Source: Strongylocentrotus droebachiensis
Lineage: Eukaryota > Echinodermata > Echinoidea > Camarodonta > Strongylocentrotidae
DNA length: 64,000 bases
Direction: 5' to 3'
Assembly (NCBI GenBank): GCA_035222895.1
Contig: JAVYIG010000709.1
Coordinates: 409,795 to 473,794, forward strand
Shown here: piece by piece, positions 39,701 through 46,470 of the stretch
Layout: the number at the start of each line of letters is the position of its first letter
Position numbering within the stretch: the stretch's first letter is position 1
Notes under the pieces: generated by a model
Databases searched by the model: none
The model's input: only the letters and a program-made list of their open reading frames with translations
Told to the model about the DNA's origin: nothing
Program-made: the position numbers and the translations under genes

Positions 39701-39710
39701 AAACCTTTGA
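435..39710 (+). CDS. PCDH15: Protocadherin-15, 35 exons, lacking only the 5' end
   Basis: This gene encodes a giant single-pass adhesion cadherin. In vertebrates PCDH15 forms the lower part of hair-cell tip links. Exons: 435-577, 1578-1628, 2114-2209, 2853-2963, 3602-3712, 4337-4480, 5660-5762, 6983-7095, 7637-7834, 8686-8832, 9581-9620, 10139-10296, 10791-11002, 11438-11567, 12989-13074, 13658-13745, 14252-14374, 14773-15084, 15797-16018, 16665-16784, 17319-17444, 18805-18911, 19384-19496, 20085-20258, 20688-20848, 21605-21817, 23476-23714, 24219-24443, 25234-25326, 31851-31889, 33702-33722, 34694-34754, 35520-35620, 36209-36443, 39123-39710. All have AG/GT borders, phases agree at every joint and no stop interrupts the frame (5,204 nt). 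The product has 11 EC repeats (the first partial), a membrane-adjacent domain, one TM helix and a roughly 400-residue tail. PCDH15 fits better than CDH23 because of the 11-repeat count, the DPP...VQC pattern in EC1, the PMF.GC start of EC3, the calcium-free EC9-EC10 linker and the folded domain before the membrane. The start codon, signal peptide and first half of EC1 are upstream of the window. Confidence 0.92.
605..1215 (+). repeat. GAT/GTT-rich microsatellite block in intron
   Basis: About 600 bp of imperfect GATGATGGTGGT and GTTGATATT units, with a longer repeat of about 70 bp (GATAGTGTTGATATTATTGCTGATG occurs several times). It explains the long Asp/Gly, Met/Val and Ile/Thr open frames here, which are not genes. 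Confidence 0.9.
1250..1322. repeat. Short fold-back sequence
   Basis: CTATCATCGCCGAGGTGATC near 1250 is loosely mirrored by GATCACCCTGTGATAG near 1305, so the segment can form an imperfect hairpin. It is probably a relic of a fold-back MITE. I find no flanking duplication. Confidence 0.35.
2114..4480 (+). CDS. PCDH15: PCDH15 EC2 exons
   Basis: Exons 2114-2209 (3' part), 2853-2963, 3602-3712 and 4337-4480 encode EC2. Visible marks are a D-rich DDNDGDNRNGQI segment (the calcium-binding DxD/G.NG region), the LDFE variant of the LDRE motif, AKDRG, and a degenerate end linker LNADDQAPMF. Exons 2853-2963 and 3602-3712 are both exactly 37 codons in phase 0. A decayed second copy of the 3602-3712 exon follows in the next intron. 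Confidence 0.85.
2215..2525 (+). repeat. Polypyrimidine (TTC/TCC) tract
   Basis: About 300 bp of almost pure pyrimidine on the plus strand, starting right after the donor of exon 2114-2209, with TTC and TCC triplet runs. Ser/Leu/Phe-rich frames across it are artefacts. Confidence 0.9.
3805..3925 (+). pseudogene. Decayed tandem duplicate of PCDH15 exon 3602-3712
   Basis: About 164 bp downstream of the real exon, its 3' two-thirds, donor and following intron sequence recur in diverged form (GGTGACTCTG, CAGAGCCTTGACTTTGAG, GTGGACAGT, GCAGAGGTGAGAATGAAAG, CCAGAAGGGG). In the exon's frame the copy has TAA and TAG stops, so it cannot act as an alternative coding exon. Confidence 0.8.
4085..4275 (+). 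mobile_element. TTAA-flanked MITE, copy 1
   Basis: A 191-bp element with TTAA at 4085-4088 and 4272-4275 and inverted ends (AGCCTGTCCTACTTGT ... ACTAGTACAGATAAGCT). The core CCCCATGATCCTCTTTTTCTTA is shared with copies at 22453-23384, 46972-47163 and 50834-51015. TTAA target duplication points to the piggyBac-like group. Copy 1 is the most diverged at its ends. Confidence 0.75.
4337..7834 (+). CDS. PCDH15: PCDH15 EC3 exons
   Basis: Exons 4337-4480 (3' part), 5660-5762, 6983-7095 and 7637-7834 encode EC3. It opens with two cysteines (FVGCNTTICTD), likely a local disulfide, as in vertebrate PCDH15 at the same place. It contains INPTTGQI and ends in the weakened linker TPINNFPPTF, with a double Asn replacing NDN. 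A tRNA-derived SINE lies in the intron before exon 7637-7834. Confidence 0.85.
5078..5243. mobile_element. Fold-back MITE with GGGCCC ends
   Basis: CTGGGCCCCTTCTTATAAAG at the left is inverted at the right as CTTTAAAGAAGGGCCCTGG, with AT-rich complementary arms (GATTGATCCAAATCAATC, GGGATTTGATATCAATCCC) between. It is non-coding and carries no transposase. Confidence 0.55.
7258..7470 (+). mobile_element. tRNA-derived SINE
   Basis: A box-like TGGCTCAGTCAGTAGAGC (from 7271) and a perfect B box GGTTCGAACCC (7315-7325) lie at tRNA spacing, followed by a non-tRNA body. The imperfect acceptor stem and attached body indicate a SINE head rather than a working tRNA gene. It sits in the intron before exon 7637-7834, in the sense direction. 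Confidence 0.8.
7637..10296 (+). CDS. PCDH15: PCDH15 EC4 exons
   Basis: Exons 7637-7834 (3' part), 8686-8832, 9581-9620 and 10139-10296 encode EC4. Marks are GYISENVIAGT, ATDPDLDQDEDP, LLNDNSIFTL, LDAE in place of LDRE, and the canonical linker RDLNDNSPEF. The 40-nt exon 9581-9620 is short; its acceptor (tcttgtacag), donor and phase all fit the neighbouring exons. Confidence 0.85.
8945..9255. repeat. G-run rich transposon remnant with GGATCCGCCA end
   Basis: Runs of G (8952-8966, 9031-9047, 9210-9226), A and T, closing with GCCCCCCTGGATCCGCCACTG. The same end (TGGATCCGCC) recurs at 57800-57822 and is related to the ends at 56576 and 57447. The left boundary is unclear. Confidence 0.5.
9950..10035. 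repeat. SINE-like tail with AAT microsatellite
   Basis: An AAT run is followed by ACATTTATATAGCTCTTAAT, similar to CTTATATAGCGCTTAATAC in the SINE near 54310. It appears to be a 3' fragment only. Confidence 0.4.
10139..11567 (+). CDS. PCDH15: PCDH15 EC5 exons
   Basis: Exons 10139-10296 (3' part), 10791-11002 and 11438-11567 encode EC5. It contains IPVTDADA, LRASDSQAP and a non-canonical end linker SGVNNRPPMF. The double Asn matches the weak EC5-EC6 linker of vertebrate PCDH15. The donor of exon 10791-11002 is followed directly by a GAT microsatellite that fills most of the next intron. Confidence 0.85.
11030..11400 (+). repeat. GAT microsatellite in intron
   Basis: GAT/GGT triplets begin about 30 nt after the donor of exon 10791-11002 and run almost to the next acceptor, filling most of a 435-bp intron. 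Confidence 0.9.
11438..14374 (+). CDS. PCDH15: PCDH15 EC6 exons
   Basis: Exons 11438-11567 (3' part), 12989-13074, 13658-13745 and 14252-14374 encode EC6. It has a textbook cadherin layout: SANENLPF, ATDPDGEFITY, NNGEIRV, LDREVLASY, VEASDGN and the linker NDVNDEPPVF. The small exons 12989-13074 and 13658-13745 join in the codon for Asn (phase 2 to 1). Confidence 0.88.
11900..11985 (+). repeat. TTC/TCC tract
   Basis: A pure pyrimidine triplet run on the plus strand; a similar, longer tract lies at 12718-12945 just before exon 12989-13074 and probably supplies part of its polypyrimidine tract. Confidence 0.85.
12095..12300. repeat. Dispersed repeat, copy 1
   Basis: GTCAACTCACCATTCAGAAA and TCTGTCATCTTTGGTTT recur in related form at 27975-28040 (GTTGACTCACCACTCGGAAA, TCTGTCATCTTGGTTT). 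This is probably a fragment of an unidentified interspersed repeat. Confidence 0.4.
12718..12945 (+). repeat. Polypyrimidine (CTT/CTC) tract
   Basis: Roughly 230 bp of C/T-only sequence upstream of the acceptor at 12988. Leu/Ser frames across it are artefacts. Confidence 0.85.
13127..13575 (+). repeat. Tandem duplication with GAT cores
   Basis: A unit containing ATATGACAGCACTGAGCTAA ... GTCTTGTTGATCAAGTAGAT and a GAT run occurs at about 13127-13345 and again at about 13360-13530. A third, shortened copy (AGACAGCACTGGGCTCC) is near 13560. The period is about 230 bp. The GAT cores are at 13220-13345, 13460-13525 and 13600-13640. Confidence 0.75.
14252..15084 (+). CDS. PCDH15: PCDH15 EC7 exons
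   Basis: Exons 14252-14374 (3' part) and 14773-15084 encode EC7. Motifs are ATDRDQLNSANS, IEPTTGRIFT, LDREQQDIYEL, VVARDTT and the canonical linker QDTNDNRPVF. The 312-nt exon 14773-15084 is the longest ectodomain exon and has higher GC than its surroundings. Confidence 0.9.
14773..16784 (+). CDS. PCDH15: PCDH15 EC8 exons
   Basis: Exons 14773-15084 (3' part), 15797-16018 and the start of 16665-16784 encode EC8. Marks are YVIEVPENTPL, ALDRDANAPLRY, IDPLTGNLSL, LDYENIGA and the linker TDVNDNIPSF. LDYE in this repeat also fits my recollection of vertebrate PCDH15. Confidence 0.88.
15325..15470 (-). mobile_element. Fragment of tRNA-derived SINE
   Basis: CACCTGGGTGGAGAGTGGCA, CTTGCCAAAGG and the degenerate tRNA-like tail match the better-kept copy at 54520-54655 in order and orientation. 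The tRNA head has decayed here. Confidence 0.55.
16055..16120 (+). repeat. TAATG microsatellite
   Basis: Short pentamer run (GTAATGTAATGTAATG) soon after the donor of exon 15797-16018. Confidence 0.8.
16665..18911 (+). CDS. PCDH15: PCDH15 EC9 exons with calcium-free end
   Basis: Exons 16665-16784, 17319-17444 and 18805-18911 encode EC9. It lacks an LDRE motif, having GDISNTTMWHN at that place. It ends in LLRVEKPIFPD instead of a DxNDN calcium linker. In vertebrate PCDH15 the EC9-EC10 junction is likewise calcium-free and bent; the same missing motif at the same repeat supports orthology. A piggyBac-like element occupies part of the intron before exon 18805-18911. Confidence 0.87.
17936..18676. 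mobile_element. piggyBac-like non-autonomous element
   Basis: TTAA (17936-17939 and 18673-18676) flanks perfect 16-bp inverted repeats CCCTAATAAGGCCGGG (17940-17955, inverted at 18657-18672). A CCCT start with TTAA target duplication is the piggyBac signature. The 733-bp interior has no transposase frame. It lies in the intron between exons 17319-17444 and 18805-18911. Confidence 0.85.
18805..20848 (+). CDS. PCDH15: PCDH15 EC10 exons with basic RRKRR site
   Basis: The end of exon 18805-18911 plus 19384-19496, 20085-20258 and 20688-20848 encode EC10. It has DVMEEEEPG, LDREQVNNYS and the linker ADINDNGPYF. Between the LDRE strand and the last strand lies a hydrophilic insert with GRRKRRQA, which fits the R-x-K/R-R furin-type consensus. 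The insert straddles the 20258/20688 exon joint. A second in-frame GT, 15 nt beyond the donor at 20259, could add five residues. Confidence 0.85.
18975..19250 (+). repeat. GA-rich (GAGA) tract
   Basis: About 275 bp of AG-only sequence after the donor at 18912. The minus-strand Ser/Leu-rich frames here come from this tract. Confidence 0.9.
20688..21817 (+). CDS. PCDH15: PCDH15 EC11 exons
   Basis: Exons 20688-20848 (3' part) and 21605-21817 encode EC11: VIAVEAFDDDEGENG, DRATGIFS, VLAEDPNNN. There is no DxNDN at its end; it passes through ISLID into the membrane-adjacent domain, as in vertebrate PCDH15. The acceptor of exon 21605-21817 lies directly after the 3' tail of a SINE. Confidence 0.86.
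21355..21600 (+). mobile_element. tRNA-derived SINE next to an exon acceptor
   Basis: A box TGGCTCAGTGCTTAGAGC and B box GGTTCGAACCC at tRNA spacing are followed by a body ending in GGGCTACCCTGGGTAAATAA and a short ATT tail. The tail runs straight into TCTTCCTCCAG, the acceptor for exon 21605-21817. A similar tail (GGCTACCCTGGGTAAATTAT) occurs at 57884-57904. Confidence 0.82.
21822..21892 (+). repeat. 24-bp tandem repeat at a donor
   Basis: TCTAGATATTCATCCCTTCA recurs with the third copy degenerate, beginning four bases after the donor GT at 21818. Confidence 0.8.
22453..23384 (-). mobile_element. TTAA-flanked MITE, copy 2, split by a hAT-like element
   Basis: TTAA at 22453-22456 and 23381-23384 bounds a reverse-orientation copy of the MITE seen at 4085, 46972 and 50834. 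Its two halves (22457-22597 and 23329-23380) are separated by the element at 22598-23328, giving a clear order of insertion. Confidence 0.82.
22598..23328 (-). mobile_element. hAT-like element with decayed transposase fragment
   Basis: Perfect 13-bp inverted ends CAGAGATGCCAAC (22598-22610, inverted at 23316-23328) lie between copies of the target GCATTGTT or CATTGTT (22590-22597 and 23328/9-23335), the 7-8 bp expected of hAT elements. On the minus strand, about 22959-22735, a broken frame reads AFCTICMLF...LNTHVKCC, like the Cys2-His zinc-finger start of hAT-type transposases. The centre (23161-23232) is a long A run followed by a T run. It is non-autonomous and probably old. Confidence 0.82.
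23476..24443 (+). CDS. PCDH15: PCDH15 membrane-adjacent domain and transmembrane exons
   Basis: Exons 23476-23714 and 24219-24443 encode the membrane-adjacent (MAD12-like) domain: DLMRENQDALSEVL, VYIEDVSQREVGNG and SDVLFYALDTNGDPIPG resemble the vertebrate domain with its conserved acidic and YA-D core. A Thr/Pro/Gly linker follows. A helix of roughly 26 residues (AIALICLACVL to VVIISW) ends in a basic stop-transfer, WKKREMEKEK. Reading through the last donor would hit TAA at 24445-24447, giving a receptor with no tail. Confidence 0.9.
24450..25085 (+). repeat. GAT minisatellite directly after the TM exon
   Basis: About 630 bp of GAT triplets with longer units of the form GGTGATGACAAGGATGATGA repeated around seven times. 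It starts six bases past the donor GT at 24444. All three plus-strand frames and several minus-strand frames stay open, giving false Asp-, Met- or Ser-rich proteins. Confidence 0.93.
25234..39710 (+). CDS. PCDH15: PCDH15 cytoplasmic tail, exons 29-35
   Basis: Exons 25234-25326, 31851-31889 (39 nt), 33702-33722 (21 nt), 34694-34754 (61 nt), 35520-35620, 36209-36443 and 39123-39710 encode a Ser/Pro/Asp-rich, probably disordered tail. Visible motifs are NPVYYED (NPxY type) in the 39-nt exon, a proline-rich PPPVAPK near 39370, an acidic NEFLDDQF, and C-terminal MTTNL before the stop at 39708-39710. T-x-L is a class I PDZ ligand; vertebrate PCDH15 isoforms also end in PDZ ligands. Introns here are long (6.5 kb and 2.7 kb). 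I see no clear similarity to vertebrate tails beyond this. The 3' exon is GC-rich against an AT-rich background. Confidence 0.85.
25327..27410 (+). other. Start of the 6.5-kb PCDH15 intron, no recognised content
   Basis: AT-rich intron sequence between exon 25234-25326 and the first transposon. I find no exon with matching phase, no RNA gene and no repeat I can name. Confidence 0.6.
27415..27761. mobile_element. Tc1/mariner-like MITE
   Basis: TA dinucleotides (27413-27414, 27762-27763) flank long inverted repeats starting CAGTGCGTCCCAGAAA and extending about 60-80 bp with few mismatches (GATGTTTTATCATAACTTAA is shared). The 347-bp interior is non-coding. TA target sites and a CAGTGCGTCCC end fit the Tc1/mariner group. 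Confidence 0.85.
27780..28308. mobile_element. TIR element with captured retrotransposon fragment
   Basis: TACCGTAATTAACG-TGTATAAACCGC ends face each other at 27780-27806 and 28282-28308 with one mismatch; the terminal units GGTGCGGTTAATACAC add a second inverted layer. It carries a dispersed repeat (27915-28040), an RT fragment (28112-28165) and an ATT run (28210-28235). The superfamily is uncertain. Confidence 0.72.
28112..28165 (+). pseudogene. Reverse-transcriptase fragment of a non-LTR retrotransposon
   Basis: Reads GVPQGSILGPLLFFNLY, the conserved block 'G-P-Q-G-S-x-L-G-P-x-L-F' found in the palm of CR1/Jockey-type reverse transcriptases, then a stop. Only this block is left, so it is a dead fragment. 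Confidence 0.72.
28596..30305. mobile_element. 1.7-kb TIR element with an internal motif array
   Basis: 30-bp terminal inverted repeats (28596-28625 and 30276-30305; 27 of 30 identical; core TATATGTGCA, GATCAAGGG) bound an AT-rich non-coding interior. Inside, GTACATAACTCGGTGTCC or close variants occur about nine times in both orientations between 28789 and 29907. I recognise no transposase and cannot name the family. Confidence 0.7.
30306..31850 (+). other. End of the 6.5-kb PCDH15 intron, no recognised content
   Basis: AT-rich sequence with a short CATT run at 31691-31710; nothing else that I can support before the 39-nt exon at 31851. Confidence 0.55.
32735..33075 (+). repeat. Partial tandem triplication, about 135 bp unit
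   Basis: AATTCAGAAGAGTGGTAAAG, TTTAGTATTCTTTAG and TTGACCCAA...CACC/TACCC..GA occur at about 32775 and 32910. A third, weaker copy ends with TTGATTGACCCAATGCATG near 33060. It lies between the 39-nt and 21-nt exons. Confidence 0.7.
33772..34009 (+). repeat. Tandem duplication, 119 bp unit
   Basis: Two copies (33772-33890 and 33891-34009) beginning GAAAACACTGCTTGCAAAAT and ending AGTAATG-TGCAATTAGAAGT, some 50 bp after the 21-nt exon. Confidence 0.88.
34900..35240 (+). repeat. Degenerate TGAT/TGGT tetranucleotide region
   Basis: Repeated ATTGATTGATTGGTTGA-like units over about 340 bp in the intron between exons 34694-34754 and 35520-35620. Confidence 0.65.
35700..35870. repeat. Interspersed repeat with TCTACAAAGACCAC units
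   Basis: ACAGTCAAACCTGCTTTAGT is followed by two copies of CTGTCTACAAAGACCAC and then GGTCGAAATAGACAGGATT. The arrangement resembles the end of a common transposon-derived repeat, but I cannot name it. Confidence 0.45.
36455..36552 (+). repeat. CTAGT-type short tandem repeat
   Basis: CCAGT/CTAGT/CTAAT pentamers repeat for about 100 bp, starting 12 bases after the donor at 36444. Confidence 0.8.
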
Positions 39711-42700
39711 GGAACCCTTCCAAATGTTACCATTAAAGCATGCTACAAGTCTATTGCAGGATGCAATTTAAACAAATTGAATTCTTGAAATGCAGCAATT
39801 TTATAATGTCTCTTCATCTGGATAAATTCTAATAAGCACTATTCTGTGCATTAATAATTATCTCTGATTGCTCAATTGAAGGTCTTTATAACAAGAGCAT
39901 TCCTAATATTTTATGTGGGGGAATTCCCTTGTAAATTCCTTTGTGCCTGACACATGACAATAGGTACGCTTATGTGGAGAGGTCAACTTGATTATCATAT
40001 TGAAAATCCATGAAAATGTTATTGCATGTTTCACATATGAAGAGCTTCTCCATTACAGAGTAACTAGTTAATGGTTGTAAAACCATATCATTTTTCCCCC
40101 TCATTTTGTTAATAAACAGGAGAGTATGTTGCTGATATGAATATACCTAACTGTATTTTAAACAGGGTCATAATCCACTCATTTCTTTATTCGTAGCATT
40201 ACAAAATAAATCAAGAATAGAAATTTATCTTGAGAAGTGATTAAAACAAAGTTTACACCAAACATTTGCAGTGCCATTCAGTACATGTACTTTCCAGTAT
40301 ACCTCTTGTTTCGTTCGTTATTCACCAGTCAATAATGAATCATTTATTATTAGTCCCTTGTACTTTATATAAAGTAAGCATAACTTTGTACCTCTGAATA
40401 ATTTTCAGAATGAATCTGAAGTATTATCTAACTGGATATTGAAAGATATACAAGCAAGTGTGCTATTCTTTGGTTTGTTATTGAAGGGATGAAGATAAAT
40501 TAAAGATGACCAATAAATAGATGACCAATAAATATCTGGTTTTCATTGCTAGATTTCCATGCTCTGACTATTCTTAATATTTGTATTCAAAATTATAGTT
40601 CTTTACCATTTTGTCCTGCTTATGTACTCACTTTATCATCTAATTTCTTGCCTATATTAAATGCCCTATAATGACATAGGATATTAAACTTATTCAATCT
40701 TTAGCTTATTCTTGCTCTATTACTTATTCCACTTACAACATTTTATCTAATATGGGCCCAAAACTTGCTGCATTAGATTTTGTTTATAGAGTTATTTATC
40801 TCTCATTTCAATTTACCGAGCCATCTTGCTTGCCTTTATTTATATTTTATTTATCAAAACTTTGTATTATTATATGAAACCTTTTCTATGAACCAATGTG
40901 TAATTGACAAGTTACATTTCTTTAAAATGCTGTTCACAGATACAAGACCTATATCTTTGTATCTCATTTGAACACATCAACAAATTTCATTTTCTTAAAC
41001 GGTTTCATTCATTAATCTACTTATCACTTAATATGGTTCCCAAACTAATATGATATTCCTTTTTGACATTCATTTAAATGCAGTTATCAAAAAGAATTTG
41101 TAAAAGATCTAGTTTTTTTTTTTTTTTAAGGCTGCACATAATTGTGTTGTTATTCACTGTACTAAATGGTGTAATGAGAGCTTAAAAGATGCATTTAACG
41201 GAAGTATTATCACAGTATCTCAACTATGATGAGTTAATGCCCTCCTGGCTCCAAACAAATCACAGGTAAAAAGGAAAAAGAAATTAATTGAAAAGAGCCA
41301 GAAGGATGTTGATAGGGTGTACCAATTTACATCCTTCTTGCTCTTAAGCAGATGAAATGTAGAAGTAAAGTAACTGTTTTTTACTCATACATGTGTAGGT
41401 ACGTCTTTCACAAATATTTACCAAAGTACCTGTCCGGTATTCTCGCCTTATCGTACTAGCACAGTCTACTTCAATTGCCGTGTACATATTTTGTAAATTA
41501 TGTATTTATTGGTGAAGAGATAATATATTCACTCACTAAACAACTATTTTTGCCATCTTCAATTTGATTTCATTTGCAATACTAAGGTAAAATGGATATT
41601 GGAATGATATGAGATTATTTTTGCATACTACGTTGATGTATATATTTTTTAGAAGGTGAATGATATACGATTGTGCAAGTAAAACACATTCCTAATGTAC
41701 AGTGTGGTGTACACGTATATATTATGGTATGTATTTATGGTTTTGTTTCTTTTCCTTCCTGTTATATTTTGAGATTAATTAGTAACAGTGTAGGCCAAAC
41801 CTTCTATTATTTATATAATTTACTTAATTTTGACACATTTACTCTTCTACTACCGGTATATTCAAACAATTTGTGATGGACAAATATCATATTGTCCAAC
41901 TTTTCCCTCTAATTTCTGTTTTGCATTAGTAATCTGGCTCCATGCATAGCAATGTCTACATTAATATCTGTAATTTTCACGTTCAGTAGCACGTTTCTCT
42001 GTGGAGTATTAACAAATGATTATATCATCACATTTAGTATAAGAAAATGGAAATGTCATCAAATTGATTATGAAGACAGTTCTTGTAAATGAGTCATTTT
42101 AAAACTGATGTTGCAATTCATGTACATGTTATGTAAGTATAGAGAGCTACAGGTCACTCATAGAGAATATTTATATACTCAATCAATGGTTTCCAAAGTA
42201 GATCTCCAAGTACTGATACTATAGTTCTATTTTCCCACCTTTTTGGGCAAGTCTTTTCACCATATCTCCTTTTTAATCTCAGTTTAGTTCTATCTGGGGA
42301 TGGGCACACTCGTAAATAAACAATGTAAATATGATGTAACAGTAATTATGTTTCTCTTTAATTGTTTTTAATGATAGTTTAAATTAAGATATTGTAAAAT
42401 GATTTAATTTGTTTTTATTATGAATTTGAAATTATGATTTTGGTTTCTTTAATGGAATAATAAATCATTACATCATCACCCAATAGCATATCATGTACAT
42501 AAATATGTTCCTTCTTTTTTATACTAAAACAAAAACAACAAAAATCTGTACACTTTGGGATGTTTTTAGCTTTTATAAAACAAAACCAGTATAATTGTGT
42601 TTTAGTAAGTTTCATCTAATCAAAAGAAATATGTTCTTTTAAAATTATTTGATGTATTATTCTGATTGTGGAATGAACCTGCCACAAAGTCTTTTCTTGT

Positions 42701-45130
42701 TAGTACTGTACTAAGAAAATCATTCCTCATTTTTTTCCTTATTCGTAAACAATGAAGGCAAATTTGAATATTAATTTCACTGTATGTATTCCATTCTTAC
42801 TTGTTGTTATAAACTAATTTTTTATTGAAATGAAATACATTAGCAAAGGTATATGAAGTTATTTCATTTTGGCCCACATCTGAAACTATATACACTGTAG
42901 CAGAGATTTTGAATTTCTAATGAGTACCTGTATGATGGGAGAGGGTGTTACGTTATCTATATAGTACTGCCTTTATCCAATTTTTTTATAATTCCATTAG
43001 AACTATTTATAGCCAAGAAGTTAGTATGAAATGTCAAGCCAGTTAATGCCAAGAGTTTCATACCATTATCTTACGGAGGGGAAAAGATTTTCACTCAAAG
43101 AATCTTTTGTCAGAACATTTCTCTGTATGTGTGTCCATGCATGTAAGTGTACTCAATGTATGTTATTTTTGTTTGTTTGTTTAACCCTACTGCTAAGAAA
43201 GCCTGTGTATGCATGTATTAAAAGTAAGCAACCAGGGGACCTACGGCTTGAAGTCCTTTCTGGTAATGAGGATAAATGCCTTTATCAAAGGGCACTAGCA
43301 CATTGACTTGGTTTTGAACCTGGGACCTCCCGGTTATGAGACCACTGGTCTACCACTGAGCCATCGTGCCTCGCTATATATTCAAATTACTAAACATATA
43401 TTTTTAATAATTCTAATTGCCATATCATGGACATGTACATATGTACATAGTATGTAGATGTAACCTACATATCCCTTTTAAAGAATTTTTACATTTTGAG
43501 CATGAAAATGAAGGGGGAAAAATCTCTTTCTCATTATTTTAACTTTAACATTTCTAAGACATTGTTGTTAACATGAAAGATTGAATATGGAGTAAATGTA
43601 GTTTTATAATATTTTGTACACAGAAGAGGTATACTGTATATGTGTTTATAAATATATGAAAGTAACATAAGGAGATTATATATTCATGTATTCATGAAGA
43701 CCAGCCTCAATTCTCACAAATATTTCACTGTGATCGCACCACATTGTGCCTTCAAATATCTCAAGCTAATACAACAGTCAAAAGCAAATTTGAATATCTG
43801 AGGCCCTCTCCTTTTTTCTTTGCAAATTTCAAATCCTAAAAACCTCATTTTCAGTAAACATGGCTCTTTGCCACTTCTCATCACGTTTTGTCACAACAGC
43901 TATCTTTCAGACATTTCTTACACATAATGTGTACTTTATAATCTTCACACTACTAATGAGTTATTGACAGTAGAGTTGTTAGGAGGGGCAGCACCAGAGT
44001 TATGTATTGTATTGAATGAATTAAAAAATTAGGAATTCATGAACAGACATGCTAGAATTAAATTTTGCCGTAAAATAGGACTCTTCTTTGTATGAATACT
44101 TTTAAAATGCAATTGCATTTTAATTGGTAATTGTTCTCTTTTTTGTTGCTTGTAATATAAAGAAAACATAGATTACAGTCAATTTATATGCTACATATTT
44201 TTAATGTATGTGTATGAGTACAGGGTTTAGAAAACGGAGAGTGCAATTTAATAAAATTGAAAGTCACAAAAGTCTTGGATCTTGCGTGTTTCTTGTTGAT
44301 TTATTGTCCATTTCTATGCAAAGTTTTATGTGAATTTAGTGTCACAGAAATACAGGTACGGGTATTTACATGCACATTGACTGTATAAAGGGATATACAA
44401 GCATGGATATGTACATCAGAAATTAATTTACAAAAAGTGCTCTTAATTGAGTTCTGGTCATGCGATATATTGCATTGTGAAAGAAACATTGTGGAATCGA
44501 TCAGAAAAAGTTGATCACGTAGCATAGTATTGGTGTGTACTGCAAGGTTCTGGAGTCATCAAAATGAAAGGAAATTGTGTACAGTCTTGGTTAAGTAATG
44601 AGCACAGTACAAAAATTGGGCCTTTTTTTGTAGCTGTTACCTGTCATATTTAAAATATAAAGGCAATTGAAGAGCCGTGCTTTTCAGGGAACATCTTTTT
44701 CTGATGTTGTTCCACACTTGCATAATAAGAATGGTAACGGACACAAAGTATTTTCACCTCTCCCCAGAACTCAACCTTCTCTTTAAACCTTCACATACAT
44801 GTACAGTATATGTATATTTCTACATGTAGGATCAACCTTCCCTCTATAATTATGCAGCCTCATTATGTCCTTGAGCAAGGCATTTTATCTAAATTTCTTC
44901 TCTCCACCCAGGTGCTAATTCTACACAAATCAAATCTATTAGGTCGCCTTAAGGAAAATTTGACCTGAGCTAGTTCCAAGTTATGCAGAGTTGACTGTGT
45001 TTATGAGAATTGGACAAAAAATCATTGAACATAAAAATATATGAACTAAAATGATTCTTTCCTGTCAACTAATGTGTGTAACCTATATAACCATTCAAAA
45101 AGAAGAAACTTGAAACACAGTAATTTTGAT
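39711..45130 (+). other. PCDH15 3' untranslated region and convergent spacer
   Basis: AT-rich sequence after the PCDH15 stop. Several AATAAA hexamers could end the transcript (first at 40110-40115, others near 40206, 40512 and 40525), but none can be chosen from sequence alone. One SINE fragment lies at 43240-43378. No further gene was found. Confidence 0.55.
43240..43378 (-). mobile_element. tRNA-derived SINE, reverse orientation
   Basis: On the minus strand GATGGCTCAGTGGTAGACCA (A box) and GGTCCCAGGTTCAAAACC (B box region) lie at tRNA spacing, followed by a short body. No CCA-compatible acceptor stem is kept, so it is not a tRNA gene. Confidence 0.72.
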
Positions 45131-46470
45131 AAAGACCTTTATTACTATTTATTACATGTACACATTGTCCAGTTAACAGGTATCATGTGTACACCAAGCG
45201 AAACATCTTTGGTATAAATACAGTGTATTTAAACTCCTCAAATTTTAAATTTTAAAAGTTCTGCCACTCAAGTTTGAGCATTGATATCTCTTTATACTGT
45301 ATACTTTATTATTTAAAATATGCGTACAGGCTATGCCTGCTTGAACAATTACTTTGTTTACCAACAGAGAAACCAACTACAAATAAAGAAACCCCATGGT
45401 TCATGAAACAGTACAATGCAACAAAAAATTAAGGAGGGTTACTTTTCAAGTTAAACAAAAATTAAGAACTGTGTACATCCAGTACTTTTATGCGCTACAA
45501 CTTCAACAGATAAGGTTCTTATTGTTTTGCTTCGTTTCTTTGATTTTTACAACGACTCTTTTCCATCGATGGGGCCTTTTGTGAATTCAGGGGGCAAATT
45601 GCCCTAAGCGTACATTTTCCCTGGAATATACAACAGTATACACTTGAGATTTAATTGTAAATAATTATCAAACATCACAAATAAATTACACACTACCTCT
45701 ACTATTAAAGCACCATTACAGAGAGTCTTGAAAAATATTACATACAGGGCATTGTCCTCACACACGTACGGTGCTCCCTGATAAATAATGACCTCGCTTT
45801 TTTGATTTATCTTTGATGAACTTATTCTACAAGAAAAAGCTCTGGAAATTGTCTTACTGTAGCAGCACTTGAGAATGGCTGGATCATAATTAATGAAACT
45901 CAAGATATAATTTCTTTAGAGACCTACAAATAATTTGAGCAATTGACACTTTGTGTCTGGCTGGTTCTACCCTGTTATAACAATATGTTATAATACTTGA
46001 GATATAATCCCTGCATGCATGAATACAACAACAAAGGGTAACGAGCCTTTTAGGTAGCCTTCAAAAATTAGAAATAATACACAAACACAAGCAGACATTA
46101 CCACACAAATGTAGTGGATTTAGACCTGTTTTTCTAAAAGATATGCTTATCATTTGGTTATCTAGATTTTTTACATGATTAGTTTGCAGCTCAGCAGATA
46201 TTATCCTAGGTTCTCATTGTTTGTATGCTTTCTCTCAGATTGATCCATAACGTAATTTGCTTACAAAAAATCATGTAATTCATAAAGAATTGGAGTATTC
46301 ATGAAAATTAAGAAGTAGGCATATCTTTTTCTTCAGATCAGCAATAAATAGTTTTCAGCTGCTATTTTTCTACTACCTTATTTAATATAAAGAATATCCT
46401 CGCATAGAAAACCGTCGCTATGTGTGGAGCTTTGATAGTGAAAACTTGTCACTTTTATTTTACATACCTG

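Noticed and set aside
435-39710. Cadherin-23 identity for the cadherin gene
   Set aside because: The repeat count, the cysteine pair at EC3, the calcium-free EC9 end and the folded domain before the membrane all fit PCDH15 better.
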